64,000 bases of DNA from Karstenula rhodostoma CBS 690.94 (lineage: Eukaryota; Ascomycota; Dothideomycetes; Pleosporales; Didymosphaeriaceae), in contig MU001504.1 in NCBI GenBank assembly GCA_010093485.1, positions 751,769 to 815,768 of the forward strand. The letters are read 5' to 3'. The notes under the pieces were generated by a model, which made no database searches, was not told the DNA's origin, and saw only the letters and a list, made by a program, of their open reading frames with translations. Made by a program: the position numbers and the translations under genes. This document shows positions 45,017 through 55,952 of the stretch, one piece after another (the stretch's first letter is position 1; every line of letters starts with the position of its first letter).

Positions 45017-45986
45017 GCTTTGGCAGGGACGAAATGGAGTTCAAATTGTTATCACAAGTGTATGGAATCTTTCGTGGCGACACATATGAAGCGGGGTGTA
45101 CATTAAGTTTGTTCAAACACAGGCGTTAGGGAGCATGTGGGCTGTGTCATGGCAGATTATGTTTCTTTCGGGACCTCTCTCTCGAATAGGTCAGGTTGTG
45201 TGGGTACACTCGGTGGTTTGTCGGAAGCTGGGTCGGGGTTTGAACAAGACAAGGCTGCTTCGCTCGCCGTACGCAGCTGGCATGTCTGGCTCGAGCGTTT
45301 AGCTAAACAATGAAAACTGTGGACTGGACGCAGGATGCGATTGACGCTCACGCTGCATGGAGATGCGTGACGTGGAAACGGGCAAACCTTGGAAGTGCGG
45401 CCATGTACTGTGTATCGATGGCAGGCCTACACGAAGCTATCCCGGGAGCATACATGCATCATGCACGCGAGGCGGAGCGAGGTGCCAAGCGCGAGGGGTG
45501 GCGTTCACTTCAGCCACTCTTGCGCGGTGAATCTGGGGCAGCTAGTGAAGCCAAGGACGGGCCTGCCGTGCGTTCCTTGAGTCGACGCAGGCAATCAGCG
45601 CTTTGTGTGCTGCGCCATGTCCCCTTGTCCCTGTGACGCAACCAGCAGGCTCAACGCGCGCGCCTGCGCATGTGCTGACACGCTCTTGCCCAGCGCCCAC
45701 GGCGTGAATGCCCAACCGCAACACTTGTGAACCCGTGCATCGCGGAGTACCTCTACCATCGGGCCCTCTTGTGGGTTTGGACTAGATGCAAGTCTGACAC
45801 TTGGCTCGCAGCTTCAGCCACAACAGCCCCACTATCGTCATTACCACGCGTCGAACTTCGCCCACCAAGTGTTCCATGGGCTGCCGGAACCGGCTTCGAC
45901 CTCCACTAGCCACGACGGCTACGATCGCCCGGCCTCGACTCGTCTCACAAACGTCCCTCTAGTGTTTGCTTGTCGGCCGTTATATC
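45017..45986. other. Spacer between ARS2 and the PX-domain gene
   Basis: ARS2 3' end and PX gene promoter. A plus-strand frame of about 108 codons at 45310-45636 has no start context or family and was not called. No RNA gene recognised. Confidence 0.4.
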
Positions 45987-48900
45987 ATGGCCTCCGGCGA
46001 CGTGCCTTCCCTCCAGCTCAACGGCTCCGTTGAACCTACGACCATGGCTCCGCCCGCGCCAGGCCACACGCCCTCTGTCCCCGACTTTGGAGAACCTCAG
46101 CCGTCCTCGTCGCGGCCCGGTGCACCCGCGCGGAATGACACGACCTACTCCAAGTTCTCCATGATGTCGGTCCCGCCAGAGGGATCTATCCTGACGGGCA
46201 AGCAAGAGCATTGTAAGCAGCACGCACGTAACCCGACGCACGTGGATAGTACTGACGCGCAGACAGACCTGAAACGCGAACTCATATCGCAGCAGACCCA
46301 ATTCGAAATCTCCGAGCTTTCCTCCCCTACAGCCCTCCAGCGCTTCGGCGCCCCCTTTCGATCAGATGCGGGGGAAGTTGCGCCAGAGGACTCCGAATTG
46401 CCCGTTCTTCGCTACATGTTCGTGCACCATATTCGCAACTTCCCTTTCCTAGACAAGGCCAAGGAGAAGGAGTTTTGGCAGGATAAGCTGCAGATAGTAC
46501 GTTGTGTTGCGACGCCACGGCCATGACTACGAACTGACATTTGGTTCCAAAACAGTTCCTCGAATCATTTGCGAACAAGAACATTTCCTCGTCCGAAGAT
46601 CGATTGGAAGAAACCAAGCGCAGAAAGCTCGCTTTGAAGGCAGAGAAGCTGGTGGAGCTTATGATGGTCTCCGGCATACCTACCGCATCTGGCTACGAGG
46701 AGAGAATACGCTTTTCAGAGATGGAGATCGTCGACCGAGGCGCGAATGAGAATGGCCTGAAGCTGAATGCGCCGAGCGGACACTTCATAAATGGTTGGGA
46801 TATTAACGTTGCCGGGGTGCGGACGACATCTGTCAAGAAGCACCTCCGGTACCACACCCATGCTGTAGGTGTCTCCCTATTGCATTACTAACGTGCGAAG
46901 AGCGTAAGGCTGACGATTCCGCAGGAGTATATTATCAGAGTGAAACAATCCGGCTCTCATGATTTCTACATCGGCCGACGCTTTGCAGATTTTGTACAGT
47001 TACACAAACGAATACGATTAGAGCTACCTGGGAAGGTGCTCCCTCCCCTTCCTCGGAAGAACAAGAAAGACTCTCTTCTTACGTCCGCCGATGATGATGC
47101 CAGTTCAATCTCTTCCATATCCACCCAGGGACCAGAACCAGAGCCGTATGACAACAGTGGCGGGGGCGGCCTTCGAGGCTGGCTATACGGAAGTCACAAA
47201 CGAAACAGCTCAAATGCCTCGCTAGGGACGCCCAAAACGCGCTCACCTAGGGCTTCCGGTGAAAACTTGGCATTTCAGCAACCGCGCGTGCTTTATCGAG
47301 AAGAGCAGCGTGTCTCTCTCCGCGCCTTCCTCAGGAACTTCCTATCTAATGAGGCCATCGCACAGTCTGGCGCAATGGCCGAGTTTCTTACCCGTGATCC
47401 TGTTGACATAAACGAGGAAGAGATGGAGGACATTGAGAGGCGGAAAATAATGGACGAGAAACGTATCGAAGAGCAGAGGCAATTTTACGAGGTAGCACGG
47501 CAGCGAGCAGCTGAGCTAGACATCCATATGGAGAAGTTCCGTCGTGAGATAGTGGAGAGCAATGGTCTTTCGCACCTTTTCCAGGAGATCAAGGTCAAGA
47601 ACAAAATTGCGGATCTTAAACCGGAATTTCAGAAATTCGCCGAGTGGTTGCGAATCGAAGTCGCAGCTACGATCTACCACTTGTTTCTCGCTGAAGATAA
47701 TTCGCCAGAACTCTTCGCACAAGCAAAGCGTATCCACTCTCTTGTTCCGTACAGCGTGCTGAAACAGGTCATCAGATACGCGAACCCCGCGGCTGTCATG
47801 GCTGGAGTTCTGGATCTCTTCCTTGCACATCCTTTTGGCGCTCGGTCTTTGCTACAGCGGATGTTTGGCATGGCCATCAACGATGGCGTCAAGTCTGTAC
47901 AAAAGTCAATAGAGGCTCTCGGTTCGACAAAGATCAAAGACGAAATCTTATGCGCGAAGCTCAGGGCTTTCGTAGAAGCCGACGAGGATGTGCAGGACAT
48001 CTTACGAGAGGAAGCCGTAAAAGAGAACGTCGATATCGTCGTCACTGTTCTTCGATCAGAACTCCTGACGCCCGAACTTAAGCCGAAACAAGTTGAGCAG
48101 ATCTTCAACGCCTATGTCGCCTGGAACAGCGCAGTAGAGAACACAGGCCGCGGTCGACTGAGCAGGAAGTCAAGCTCATACAGCTCATACAGCTCGAAGA
48201 CTGTTGAAAAGACGACTGGTTCAATTCAACTTGACAAAGACCTACGGCAAGGCGCTGAGCTCTTTGCCCACCTGAAGCAGTATTTGAAGCTTTGCCTTCG
48301 ACAGCGAGACAAACAGATGATGCTTGAGCTCATCGAAGAACCTACAACACTCCAACTCTTCCGCGACCTCTTCACCATCTTCTACGAGCCTCTCGTCCGT
48401 GTCTACAAATCCGCCAACGTTTATAACAGCATCACCGACTTCGCCATGTTCGTCGATGACACCATCCGCACCATCGAAGCTTGTCAACGCCAGGACATTT
48501 CCGCAGACCCCAACCAAACGGTCCAGGCGTTTATCGACCTATGTGCCCGTCATGAAGACAACTTCTACAAGTTCGTTCACGAGGTGCATCTTCACGATAA
48601 CGGGCTGTTCGAACAGCTCATGGGCTGGCTAGAAGGCATCCTGGAGTTCCTTAGGCATGGACCCAGAGGCGGGGGCAAGCTCGATATGAATGCGCTATTT
48701 CAGGGCGGCATGGACTCGGGGGCTATCGATAAAGTGAAGGCGATTAAGGAGATCAATAGTTTGATCAGGTGGCAGACGGCGAGGAAGAAGTGGCACCAGG
48801 ACAAGACGAGGCAGAAGATGGCTAGCGGAGGGGGCGAGGATAATGATAATATTCTCAGCGGTATGGGTGGGTTCAAGACGTCGGACTTTGGAATTAACGA

Positions 48901-49203
48901 GGTAAGCTCTCTCTCTCTCTCTCTCTCTCTCCACTTTTTGGAGCAAGAACGAATACTGACTGCTCGCAGCTCGATCTCCAGGATCTTGAACTCGACGATG
49001 ATGCAGATGATGATGACGACGAGGAGAGCGAGCTTGACGATGAAGACATGGCGGATCCTATCGCTGCGGAGCAGAAACGCAGAGCTAGGGCGGCGGAGCA
49101 ATTGCGGAGGAAGGCGGGCGAGCCGATGAAACCGCCTATTGAGGAGCTGCTGAAGCTGCATCCGACATTTGTGAGTATGTTGCGGTCAGTGTTGGCGGAG
49201 TAG
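45987..49203 (+). CDS. PXB/PX-domain lipid-binding protein, Lec1-like
   Basis: Exons 45987-46212, 46267-46496, 46556-46864, 46925-48901 and 48970-49203; 991 residues. The plan is that of yeast YPR097W (Lec1): an N-terminal PX-associated PXB domain (about 85-230, LPVLRYMFVHHIRNFPF then FLESFANKN), a PX phosphoinositide-binding domain, and a long helical DUF3818 region to about residue 890. The PX domain begins near 235 (YIIRVKQSGSHDFYIGRRFADF) and is split by a disordered loop of roughly 90 residues, rich in Ser and Gly, before LYREEQRVSLRAFLRNF. The C-terminus is acidic with a coiled-coil-like EQKRRARAAEQLRRKA. Such proteins affect lipid distribution between organelles. The first intron is 54 nt with no in-frame stop, so its retention would be tolerated. 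The last intron begins with a CT microsatellite. Confidence 0.88.
48907..48930. repeat. (CT)12 microsatellite beside a splice donor
   Basis: Twelve CT units directly follow the GTAAG donor of the last intron of the PX-domain gene. Dinucleotide tracts of this size commonly vary in length between strains. Confidence 0.95.
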
Positions 49204-49451
49204 AGATCGACTTTGTATACAGCAGCACCTACGGGGTTGCACTCAGGAGTCGATATCGATATGGACGGCGCGTTGGCCTTCTCGGGGGAGTATAGCCACG
49301 ATGGACATGATTCGGTTCAGGAGGGTTTTTGCTCTTGCATTGGGTATCGGTGCGGTATTTAGGGGCTTGGCATACTATTTATTGATTCTGCATCATCAAA
49401 ATATCATTGTTATTCTTACTTCTCAGGGCTCTATCGATGTGGTGTCTGCAT

Positions 49452-51304
49452 CTACGGGATTTCTGCATCTTCGTCGTCATTCCCACCAAACCCAAAGCTG
49501 AACCTGCCACTATCTGCTTCGTTGTTGCCCTTGGTCAACTCTTCCCACTTGCCCCTCCCTCCCTTGTTCTTTTTCTCCAGCTCGGCCAGCGCTTCTTCCA
49601 AGCTACGAGGGTGCTTCTCCCGCAGCCGGTCAACGAACAGTTCGTATGCTTGGTCACAGACGTCGTCCTTGAAACCGCTTACCTGGTCCCGCTGGTCTCG
49701 CAGGAATCCCAGCACATCAGCTAACTTCTTCCTAGGCACGAAGTTCTGCGTCAACGCGAGGCCGTCCTCCAAATTGAGTACGAGGTGAAACCACCCGGAC
49801 GGAACGTGCAGTATTTCGCCGGCATGGCAGATGCCTTCTCTGCAGCCCGGCGTCTCGCGAGCGAGTGCGTGGAAAGTGAGGAGGTATTCCGCGATAGAAA
49901 GTGGAGACGTGATCTCAGAGTGGTCGTCCGAAAGTATGACACCTGGCGGCGGCGGGAGAGTACTGCTGGAGGGGAACATGAGCCAGTACTTCGCGCCCGT
50001 CAAGACTGCGTTCCACGCATTCGTTGCGTTGGGGTCCTTGTGGAAGGTACTCCCGCTGCGTTTCGGGCCCATGATCATCCAGCGGCAGTCTGGCCGCTGG
50101 TCGCCGAGGACTTCGAAGAGATCCTCGCCGAAGCAGTCGGGTGGCCAGTAGGCTGCGTTGGCGGCATCGCGGCCTACGGCTATATCGGTCTTTTCGACAA
50201 AAGCGCGGTCGAAAAGGTACAACGGGGATTCGTCGGCGTTATTGGACATGTACGACATGTACTTTACCATGGGCCAGTCGACGGCTTCGGCGCGGAACTT
50301 TACGTCCGGATACTCATGCAAGAGATACTCTGGGGTCCATTTGCCGTTGACGGGCCATTCCTTTACCGGCTCGGTGAGAATGAAGGGCTTGTTTGTCCAT
50401 TTTTCTGCGTACTCCTCGTAAGAGAGATTAGGGAGTCGGTCGAGCTCGTTTTGCAAGGGGATGTTGGACGTGAATGGTGACAAGGAGACGTGCGCGCATT
50501 GGAACGGCCGATAGAGCACGTCTGAGAAGAGGTTCCGGCAGGGGATGGAGGCTACATGTTCCTGGGGTATGCCTAGGTAGGTTGCACGCCAGGTTCCACG
50601 CCACTCAAAGTCCTCGGGTGGTGTACTGTGGGTTTCGTTAGTTGGAGGATTCAGGTGGATTGCACGTGCGGTGATGACTCTGGGCTGGCTTATGAGTCAC
50701 AACGGAAATCACGACCAGACACGCATTCGTCTGATAACAGGTGGTGGCCCGAGTCACCCCGAATTGCACGGTACAAACATGAAGTGCAAGGTGGGTGCCT
50801 CTCGTTCGATGGCCGTGCAGTCAAGAGTCAGAGACGGACCAGTTCTGGTCATGTGAGAATGTGAGGGTGCTCGTCCGTATGTGGTAATGCATTAACCTCA
50901 AGCTTAGCATTGTGGGCTTGCGAGTGGCCTGAGAAAACGAGAACAGTCACCTACCTGACAAACAAGGCTCTCCACAGCTCATCGAGTCGGGTGAAGGCGT
51001 ATAATGCTCGACAGGTGCCTCCCAAGCGCCTCAAAGTTTCGGCATCGAATGACTCGAAAATATGATTCAAGAGTTCGTCTGGTAGCCGCGCGAACGAACC
51101 GCAGTTGGCCTTGATATTCTCGGTGGCTGTGTAGGCATTGCCCGCTGGTCTAACACCCTGAGGATGGGGAGGGACAGTAGCGGCCGCAGTTTCTGCGTCC
51201 AAAGAGTCGTCGGCCTGGACATCCGGCGGCGAGGAGAGCTTGAATTTCTTGCGTGGCGGCAAGTCGGTGGAAACGCGGCTTGCGTCTACAAGTCCGGGAG
51301 CCAT
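49452..51304 (-). CDS. F-box and JmjC domain protein, probable 2-oxoglutarate/Fe(II) oxygenase
   Basis: Exons 50955-51304 and 49452-50625 with a 329-nt intron, long for this window; 507 residues. An F-box sits at about 70-115 (ARLPDELLNHIFESFDAETL, then RLGGTCRALYAFTR). The JmjC domain (about 170-420) is of the JMJD6/PSR kind. It has WMIMGPKRSGSTFHKDP with iron ligands His and Asp near 312 and 314, WNAVLTGAKYWLMFP with the 2-oxoglutarate-binding Lys, and LHVPSGWFHLVLN with the distal His near 397. All three iron ligands are present, so it should be active. Likely substrates are lysines of nuclear proteins or histones, and the F-box may tie it to an SCF complex; both points are inference. It is divergent from eIF4A and convergent with the PX gene. 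Confidence 0.9.
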
Positions 51305-51789
51305 GCTGAAGGATGGGGGGTGGAGTGCTTGCCAAACAACGACCTCTGCGCACGCTCTGGAAGCCGTTGCCACGGCGCAAACGCACAACCCTGGGACAGC
51401 GCGGAGTCAGCGATGAAGAGACACGGGCGCGTGAAGGCGAAACACTGTGGAGAAAGTCGTCGCGGTGAATCTCTCCAACCAGGGCTCGCTTGACACTTGC
51501 ACTAGCGCGGCGCCCGCCGCCCAAAAATTCTCACAGTACTACATAAAACACGGCCGAGCCTCCCACTTATCGCTTCATTTTTCCACCAAACTTCACACCA
51601 CATAACACACACACAACCCTAGATACCCCTTCGATTCTCAGCGCGAGGATCTGGTATCTAGCTTTTCCGCAACTCACAGCACTCACACGCGGCGGTATCC
51701 CCAGGATCACCACCGTCCACAACCCCGCTACAAGCGACCCCTCGACTACAGCGCAGCGCCTGTAGTCCCGAGTCTCCACACTCACAATC
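51305..51789. promoter_or_regulatory. Shared divergent promoter of the JmjC gene and eIF4A
   Basis: 485 bp separate the two start codons. A TATA-like ACATAAAACA lies at about 51541-51550 on the eIF4A side, followed by a C/A-rich leader with repeated CACAC, as usual for strongly expressed fungal genes. Confidence 0.5.
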
Positions 51790-52712
51790 ATGGCTGACAA
51801 AGGTCTTGAGGATGTGCCTGAGGGTAAGTGTGTGCCCGCGCGCTGCGCAGCCCGTGTACCCCGCCACGCCTGCGCACGCGAAAATCTTCGTCGCCCGCCG
51901 CAGCTCGACTGACACCCCGCGCAGGCCAGATCGAGTCCAACTACGATGAGACGACCGACTCGTTCGATGCTATGAACCTGAAGGCTGAGCTCCTCCGCGG
52001 AGTCTACGCCTACGGTTTCGAGCGCCCCTCCGCCATCCAGCAGCGCGCCATCATGCCCGTCATCAAGGGTGAGTGCAAACCGCCGCCGTAGAACAATGCG
52101 GCAGCGACTGACGTACATGCAGGCCACGATGTGATTGCGCAGGCCCAGTCTGGTACCGGTAAAACGGCTACCTTCTCCATCTCCGTCCTCCAGAAGCTGG
52201 ATCCCAACATCAAGGCCTGCCAGGCCCTCATCCTCGCCCCCACCCGCGAGCTTGCGCAGCAGATCCAGAAGGTTGTTGTCGCCATCGGTGACTTCATGAA
52301 CGTCGAGTGCCACGCCTGCATTGGCGGCACCAGCGTCCGTGATGACATGAAGGCTCTGCAGGACGGTCCCCAGGTCGTCGTCGGTACCCCCGGACGTGTC
52401 CAGGACATGATCACCCGCCGCGTCCTCAAGACGGACCACATGAAGATGTTCGTCCTCGACGAGGCCGACGAGATGTTGTCCCGCGGTTTCACCGAGCAGA
52501 TCTACGACATCTTCCAGCTTCTGCCCCAGTCCACCCAGGTCGTCCTCCTTTCCGCCACCATGCCCCAGGATGTCCTCGAGGTCACCACCAAGTTCATGCG
52601 CGACCCCGTCCGCATCCTTGTTAAGAAGGACGAGCTTACCCTCGAAGGTATCAAGCAGTTCTACATTGCCGTTGAGAAGGAGGACTGGAAGCTCGACACC
52701 CTCTCCGACTTG

Positions 52713-52751
<39 letters not shown>

Positions 52752-53135
52752 AACACCCGCAGGAAGGTCGACTGGCTCACCGACAAGCTCACTGCCCGTG
52801 ACTTCACCGTCTCCGCCATGCACGGTGACATGGACCAGGGCCAGCGTGACGTCATCATGAAGGAGTTCCGCTCCGGCTCGTCCCGTGTCCTTATCGCCAC
52901 CGACCTTCTCGCCCGTGGTATCGACGTTCAGCAGGTCTCTTTGGTCATCAACTACGACCTCCCCGCTAACCGCGAGAACTACATCCACCGCATCGGTCGT
53001 GGCGGACGTTTCGGACGTAAGGGTGTGGCCATCAACTTCGTCACCGCTGACGATGTCCGCATGATGCGCGAGATTGAGCAGTTCTACAGCACCCAGATCG
53101 AGGAGATGCCCATGAACGTCGCCGACCTCATCTAG
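51790..53135 (+). CDS. TIF1: Translation initiation factor eIF4A, DEAD-box RNA helicase
   Basis: Exons 51790-51823, 51925-52068 and 52123-53135; 396 residues. eIF4A is the ATP-driven helicase of the eIF4F complex that opens mRNA 5' leaders for the ribosome. All helicase motifs are present in order: Q motif ([12 protein letters not shown]), I (AQSGTGKT), Ia (PTRELAQQ), GG (IGGTS), Ib (TPGR), II (DEAD), III (SAT), IV (VIFCNTRRK), V (ARGID) and VI ([10 protein letters not shown]). It ends in the family C-terminus MNVADLI. Codon use is strongly biased to C-ending codons, as expected of a highly expressed gene. That bias also opens a long false frame on the opposite strand. Introns are 101 and 54 nt, placed early. 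Confidence 0.98.
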
Positions 53136-53720
53136 ACGATTCTCCATTTCGCCTGCATCGTTGAGCCATGTCCCGTTCCCTACGGAGATTTTGGTTCAGT
53201 TGGTGCTACACTAATTCGGATCCGGCCTGCTCGGACAGGCTTGGGTCCGGCGTCATGTTTCTTCAAAAGCACTTGGGGATGATAGGTGATGTCTTCCTTT
53301 CTACATTCGAGGCATATCGGCGTTTGTCCATTCATGTCCTAAGACGTACTTGGAAGTTTTGCGGGTATAGAAAAGTGCGGCGGAAGTTCAGTGCCTGGAT
53401 TTCCCAAAATGTTTCTTACTTCGGCTCTTCCGCCATCTGTATTTGCTGCGAGTTTGTTGGCCATCGTGGCTTGCGGGTGCGATGGGATACCCTTTCCATG
53501 GCTGCGCGAGCCATTGATGACAGTAATGAACGATCTCTTATGATAGATGCAGTTGCAAATGCAATACTTTATAAAATAACTCATTGGCTCTCTTACTACG
53601 TGATGGCGAGTTGGAACTGACTGTCGCATAGAGGTTGCTATGTTTGGATGACCTCGGCCATGACGCAGCCCCTCCCTCACGGTTCGGCATCCGCGAACAA
53701 CACCTGGTGCAGCACCCAGG
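53136..53720. other. eIF4A 3' UTR and spacer
   Basis: An open frame of 150 codons starts 33 nt after the eIF4A stop (53168-53620) but lacks any domain or codon bias and is read as chance within the 3' UTR. The rest is AT-richer spacer. Confidence 0.45.
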
Positions 53721-54838
53721 ATGGCGCGTGCAACGCTCGTCTTAGATTCCAAGTATGCTCTCGCAAGCTTCAGCTGTAACATGACCCTAGAGCTCTTGCA
53801 TTGTGCACGATTGACCATCCAATAGCAAGCGCTCGCGCGCCTCCGCTCATACACTCCACCGCCCACGACCTACAATAAGCTCCCCCTCACGCGCCGTGCC
53901 GCTGTTTTAATCCTCCTCTTTCCAGATCGCCATGGCGACCTCAAGGTCGTACTTACGATGCGCGCCGCGTGAGCACGAACCTCGCAACGTACCTGCAACG
54001 ACATGCTAACAGCCAATGTAGTACCCTCCGCAACTACGCTGGACAGGCCGCGCTCCCTGGCGGTAAAGCCGACACGCTCGACGAGAAGCCCTTCGAGACT
54101 GCGCGCAGAGAAGCCTACGAAGAAATCGGCCTCCCCACGACCAACACCAAGCTGCCGCCAGGCTTCCGCGTCGAACACCTCTGCGAGCTACCCGCCAACC
54201 TCGCAAAGACAGAGCTAGGCGTCAGACCATGCGTAGCCTTCCTATGCCCCTCGTCTACCTCCGAGAGCCAAAGCGCAGGCGACGTCGAGGAGAAGATGAT
54301 TCCGCGCCTCGACCCCAAAGAAGTCGCTGCCGTCTTCACCGCGCCGTTCGCACAGTTCCTACAGAAGGAGTGGACAAGGCAGGAGCCCGGGCCGATGAAT
54401 AGTGCTGGAAAGAAGCACAGCTGGTACCGCGGGACGTGGACAGACTGGCACGAGTCGCGCTGGCGCATGCACAACTTCTACATCCCGAAGCCCCCGCCCT
54501 CGCCTTCGACGTTGCGCCGCAATCCCTCGCATTCTCAGGCTTCCCAGACACCCAGATCGCAGGGCCAGCCTGAAGGCGACGATCCTCGGCCTGAGCCCAC
54601 GCCTTTCCAAGACCTGCAGAATTTCAGGGTGTTTGGAATGACGGCGAGGATCCTGGTGGATGCGGCGAGGGTGGCGTACGGACAGGAGCCAGAATTCGAA
54701 CACAACAGCCATTTTGGAGATGAGGAGATGCTGGGGCGATTATTGAAGGTGGGGCGGCTGAGTGAGATCAGGAAGAAGGGGGAGGAGTTGAACAGAGAGG
54801 TTTTACGGAAGGCAATAAAGGAAACGAGTAAGATATAG
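53721..54838 (+). CDS. CoA-type Nudix hydrolase, PCD1-like
   Basis: The favoured model has exons 53721-53775, 53830-53968 and 54022-54838, giving 336 residues. The enzyme class splits CoA and related CoA derivatives, usually in peroxisomes or mitochondria. The core is unmistakable: LPLTRRAAVLILLFPDRHGD, LKVVLTMRAATLRNYAGQ, then the CoA-type Nudix box AALPGGKADTLDEKPF with ARREAYEEIGL, and FRVEHLCELPANLAKTE. The later parts WTDWHESRWRMHNFY and GMTARILVDAARVAYG match fungal homologues. A 60-residue Pro/Ser-rich insert lies between them. An in-frame TAG at 53823 shows that an intron must precede ALARLRSY. The first exon is uncertain: donor GTAACA at 53776 with acceptor at 53829 is favoured, while GTCTTA at 53739 with the acceptor at 53825 also keeps frame. 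Confidence 0.88.
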
Positions 54839-54945
54839 TTTTATGATAGACGGTGCACATAACATATGTTTGATCACATGGCATCGAAGCCTGTGACATT
54901 TCCATTCTCTGAGGGGGAGGGAACAGCCTCCTTGCGGCACATATC

Positions 54946-55111
54946 GAGGGTAGACTCGATGTATGATACATGGCTTATACCGCTTTACCTCGCACAGTCC
55001 TGCAGCTCTATACCCACATCTTCCTGGGGCAAATCTCAAGTCACCCCAAGTAGACTCGATACACGATATATCCTCCACACTAATCCATCTTAAGTTATCC
55101 CAAGTAGACTC
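54946..55111. repeat. Three dispersed copies of a GTAGACTC element
   Basis: GTAGACTC occurs at 54950, 55050 and 55104. The second and third are part of a longer similar block (AAGTCACCCCAAGTAGACTC against AAGTTATCCCAAGTAGACTC). Each copy is followed by a purine/pyrimidine stretch ending in ATGATA, CGATATA or CATGTATA. Confidence 0.6.
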
Positions 55112-55289
55112 AGTCTACCATGTATATTCCAAACCGCTGTCCCTTACGCCACCTTACGTCCCCACGCGCACCTTCTCATAAGAAAGTCCATTATGCCGTA
55201 CATCATCCTGTCTGGCGATCACACACATCGCATTACTCAACCACGTCTATGTTTTTTAAATACCCTCTCCCTCCCCCTTCCCCACCCCG

Positions 55290-55380
55290 CACATGGAGCG
55301 TGTATAAGTTGGTTTTATACCCCCCCTCCACACATGGAGCGTGCACAAGTTGGTTTTTAGTCCACCCATCTCCACATGGG
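55290..55380. repeat. 41-bp tandem duplication
   Basis: CACATGGAGCGTG starts at 55290 and again at 55331, each followed by TATAAGTTGGTTTT or CACAAGTTGGTTTT and a C-rich run. A truncated third copy (CACATGGG) starts at 55373. Confidence 0.85.
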
Positions 55381-55952
55381 AAGAGGAGGAGTGGATTTGA
55401 GTGTAGAGAAGAAGAATGGAACACGGCGTACTCGCACTTTATATAGACCTTCGAGGGCTCAGGCGCGTTTGTGAGCGATAACGATGTGGGCACGTGAAAA
55501 GGGCACGTGAGGTGACTTGGAGTGGGTCGAGGTTGTTGAGTAGAATCGCTTAGCGTTTGTGTGGGTGCGGATGACTATGTTCGTCTACGGGTGATGGGTC
55601 GAAGTCGAAGTCGAGATCAAGGATATAGTGCATGAGAGTACGGCTCGAGAGAGCCTATGTACTGTGTCAGTAACGGACTTCGACATATTCCGAAAAGCCG
55701 TACGTAGATAACTATCATAGTCTTCACGAAGAGAGCGTGCCAGAGAAGAAGTGTGGATAGTGTTGATCTTCGTATCGCTATCAATAACAGCAAACTACGT
55801 TATTACTACGCTCGCGTTTGCCCTACGAGCCAAACGCCATGCAAACCCTAGGGTTTTATGCTCTTCCCCTTTACAGCTTCAGGATATCGCTGCGCCAACG
55901 GCACATCCCAGGAGTCAATGGATAGACTCCTGCCCCGGTCGGCTGCCTTATC

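Larger units (their letters stand above)
54839..55952. other. 1.1-kb convergent spacer with small repeats
   Basis: It lies between the 3' ends of the Nudix gene and SNX4. Two kinds of short repeat are present (listed separately) and a C-rich tract lies near 55258-55330. Short plus-strand frames run through the repeats but look like chance. Confidence 0.45.

Noticed and set aside
51567..53147. 526-codon open frame on the minus strand opposite eIF4A
   Set aside because: It is the mirror of a gene with strong C-ending codon bias, which removes stops from one antisense frame. It crosses the eIF4A introns without signals, and its Asp/Val/Leu/Gly-rich composition is the reverse-strand image of a biased gene.
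53168..53620. 150-codon open frame just after eIF4A
   Set aside because: It lies where the 3' UTR must be, lacks the codon bias of its neighbour and resembles nothing known.
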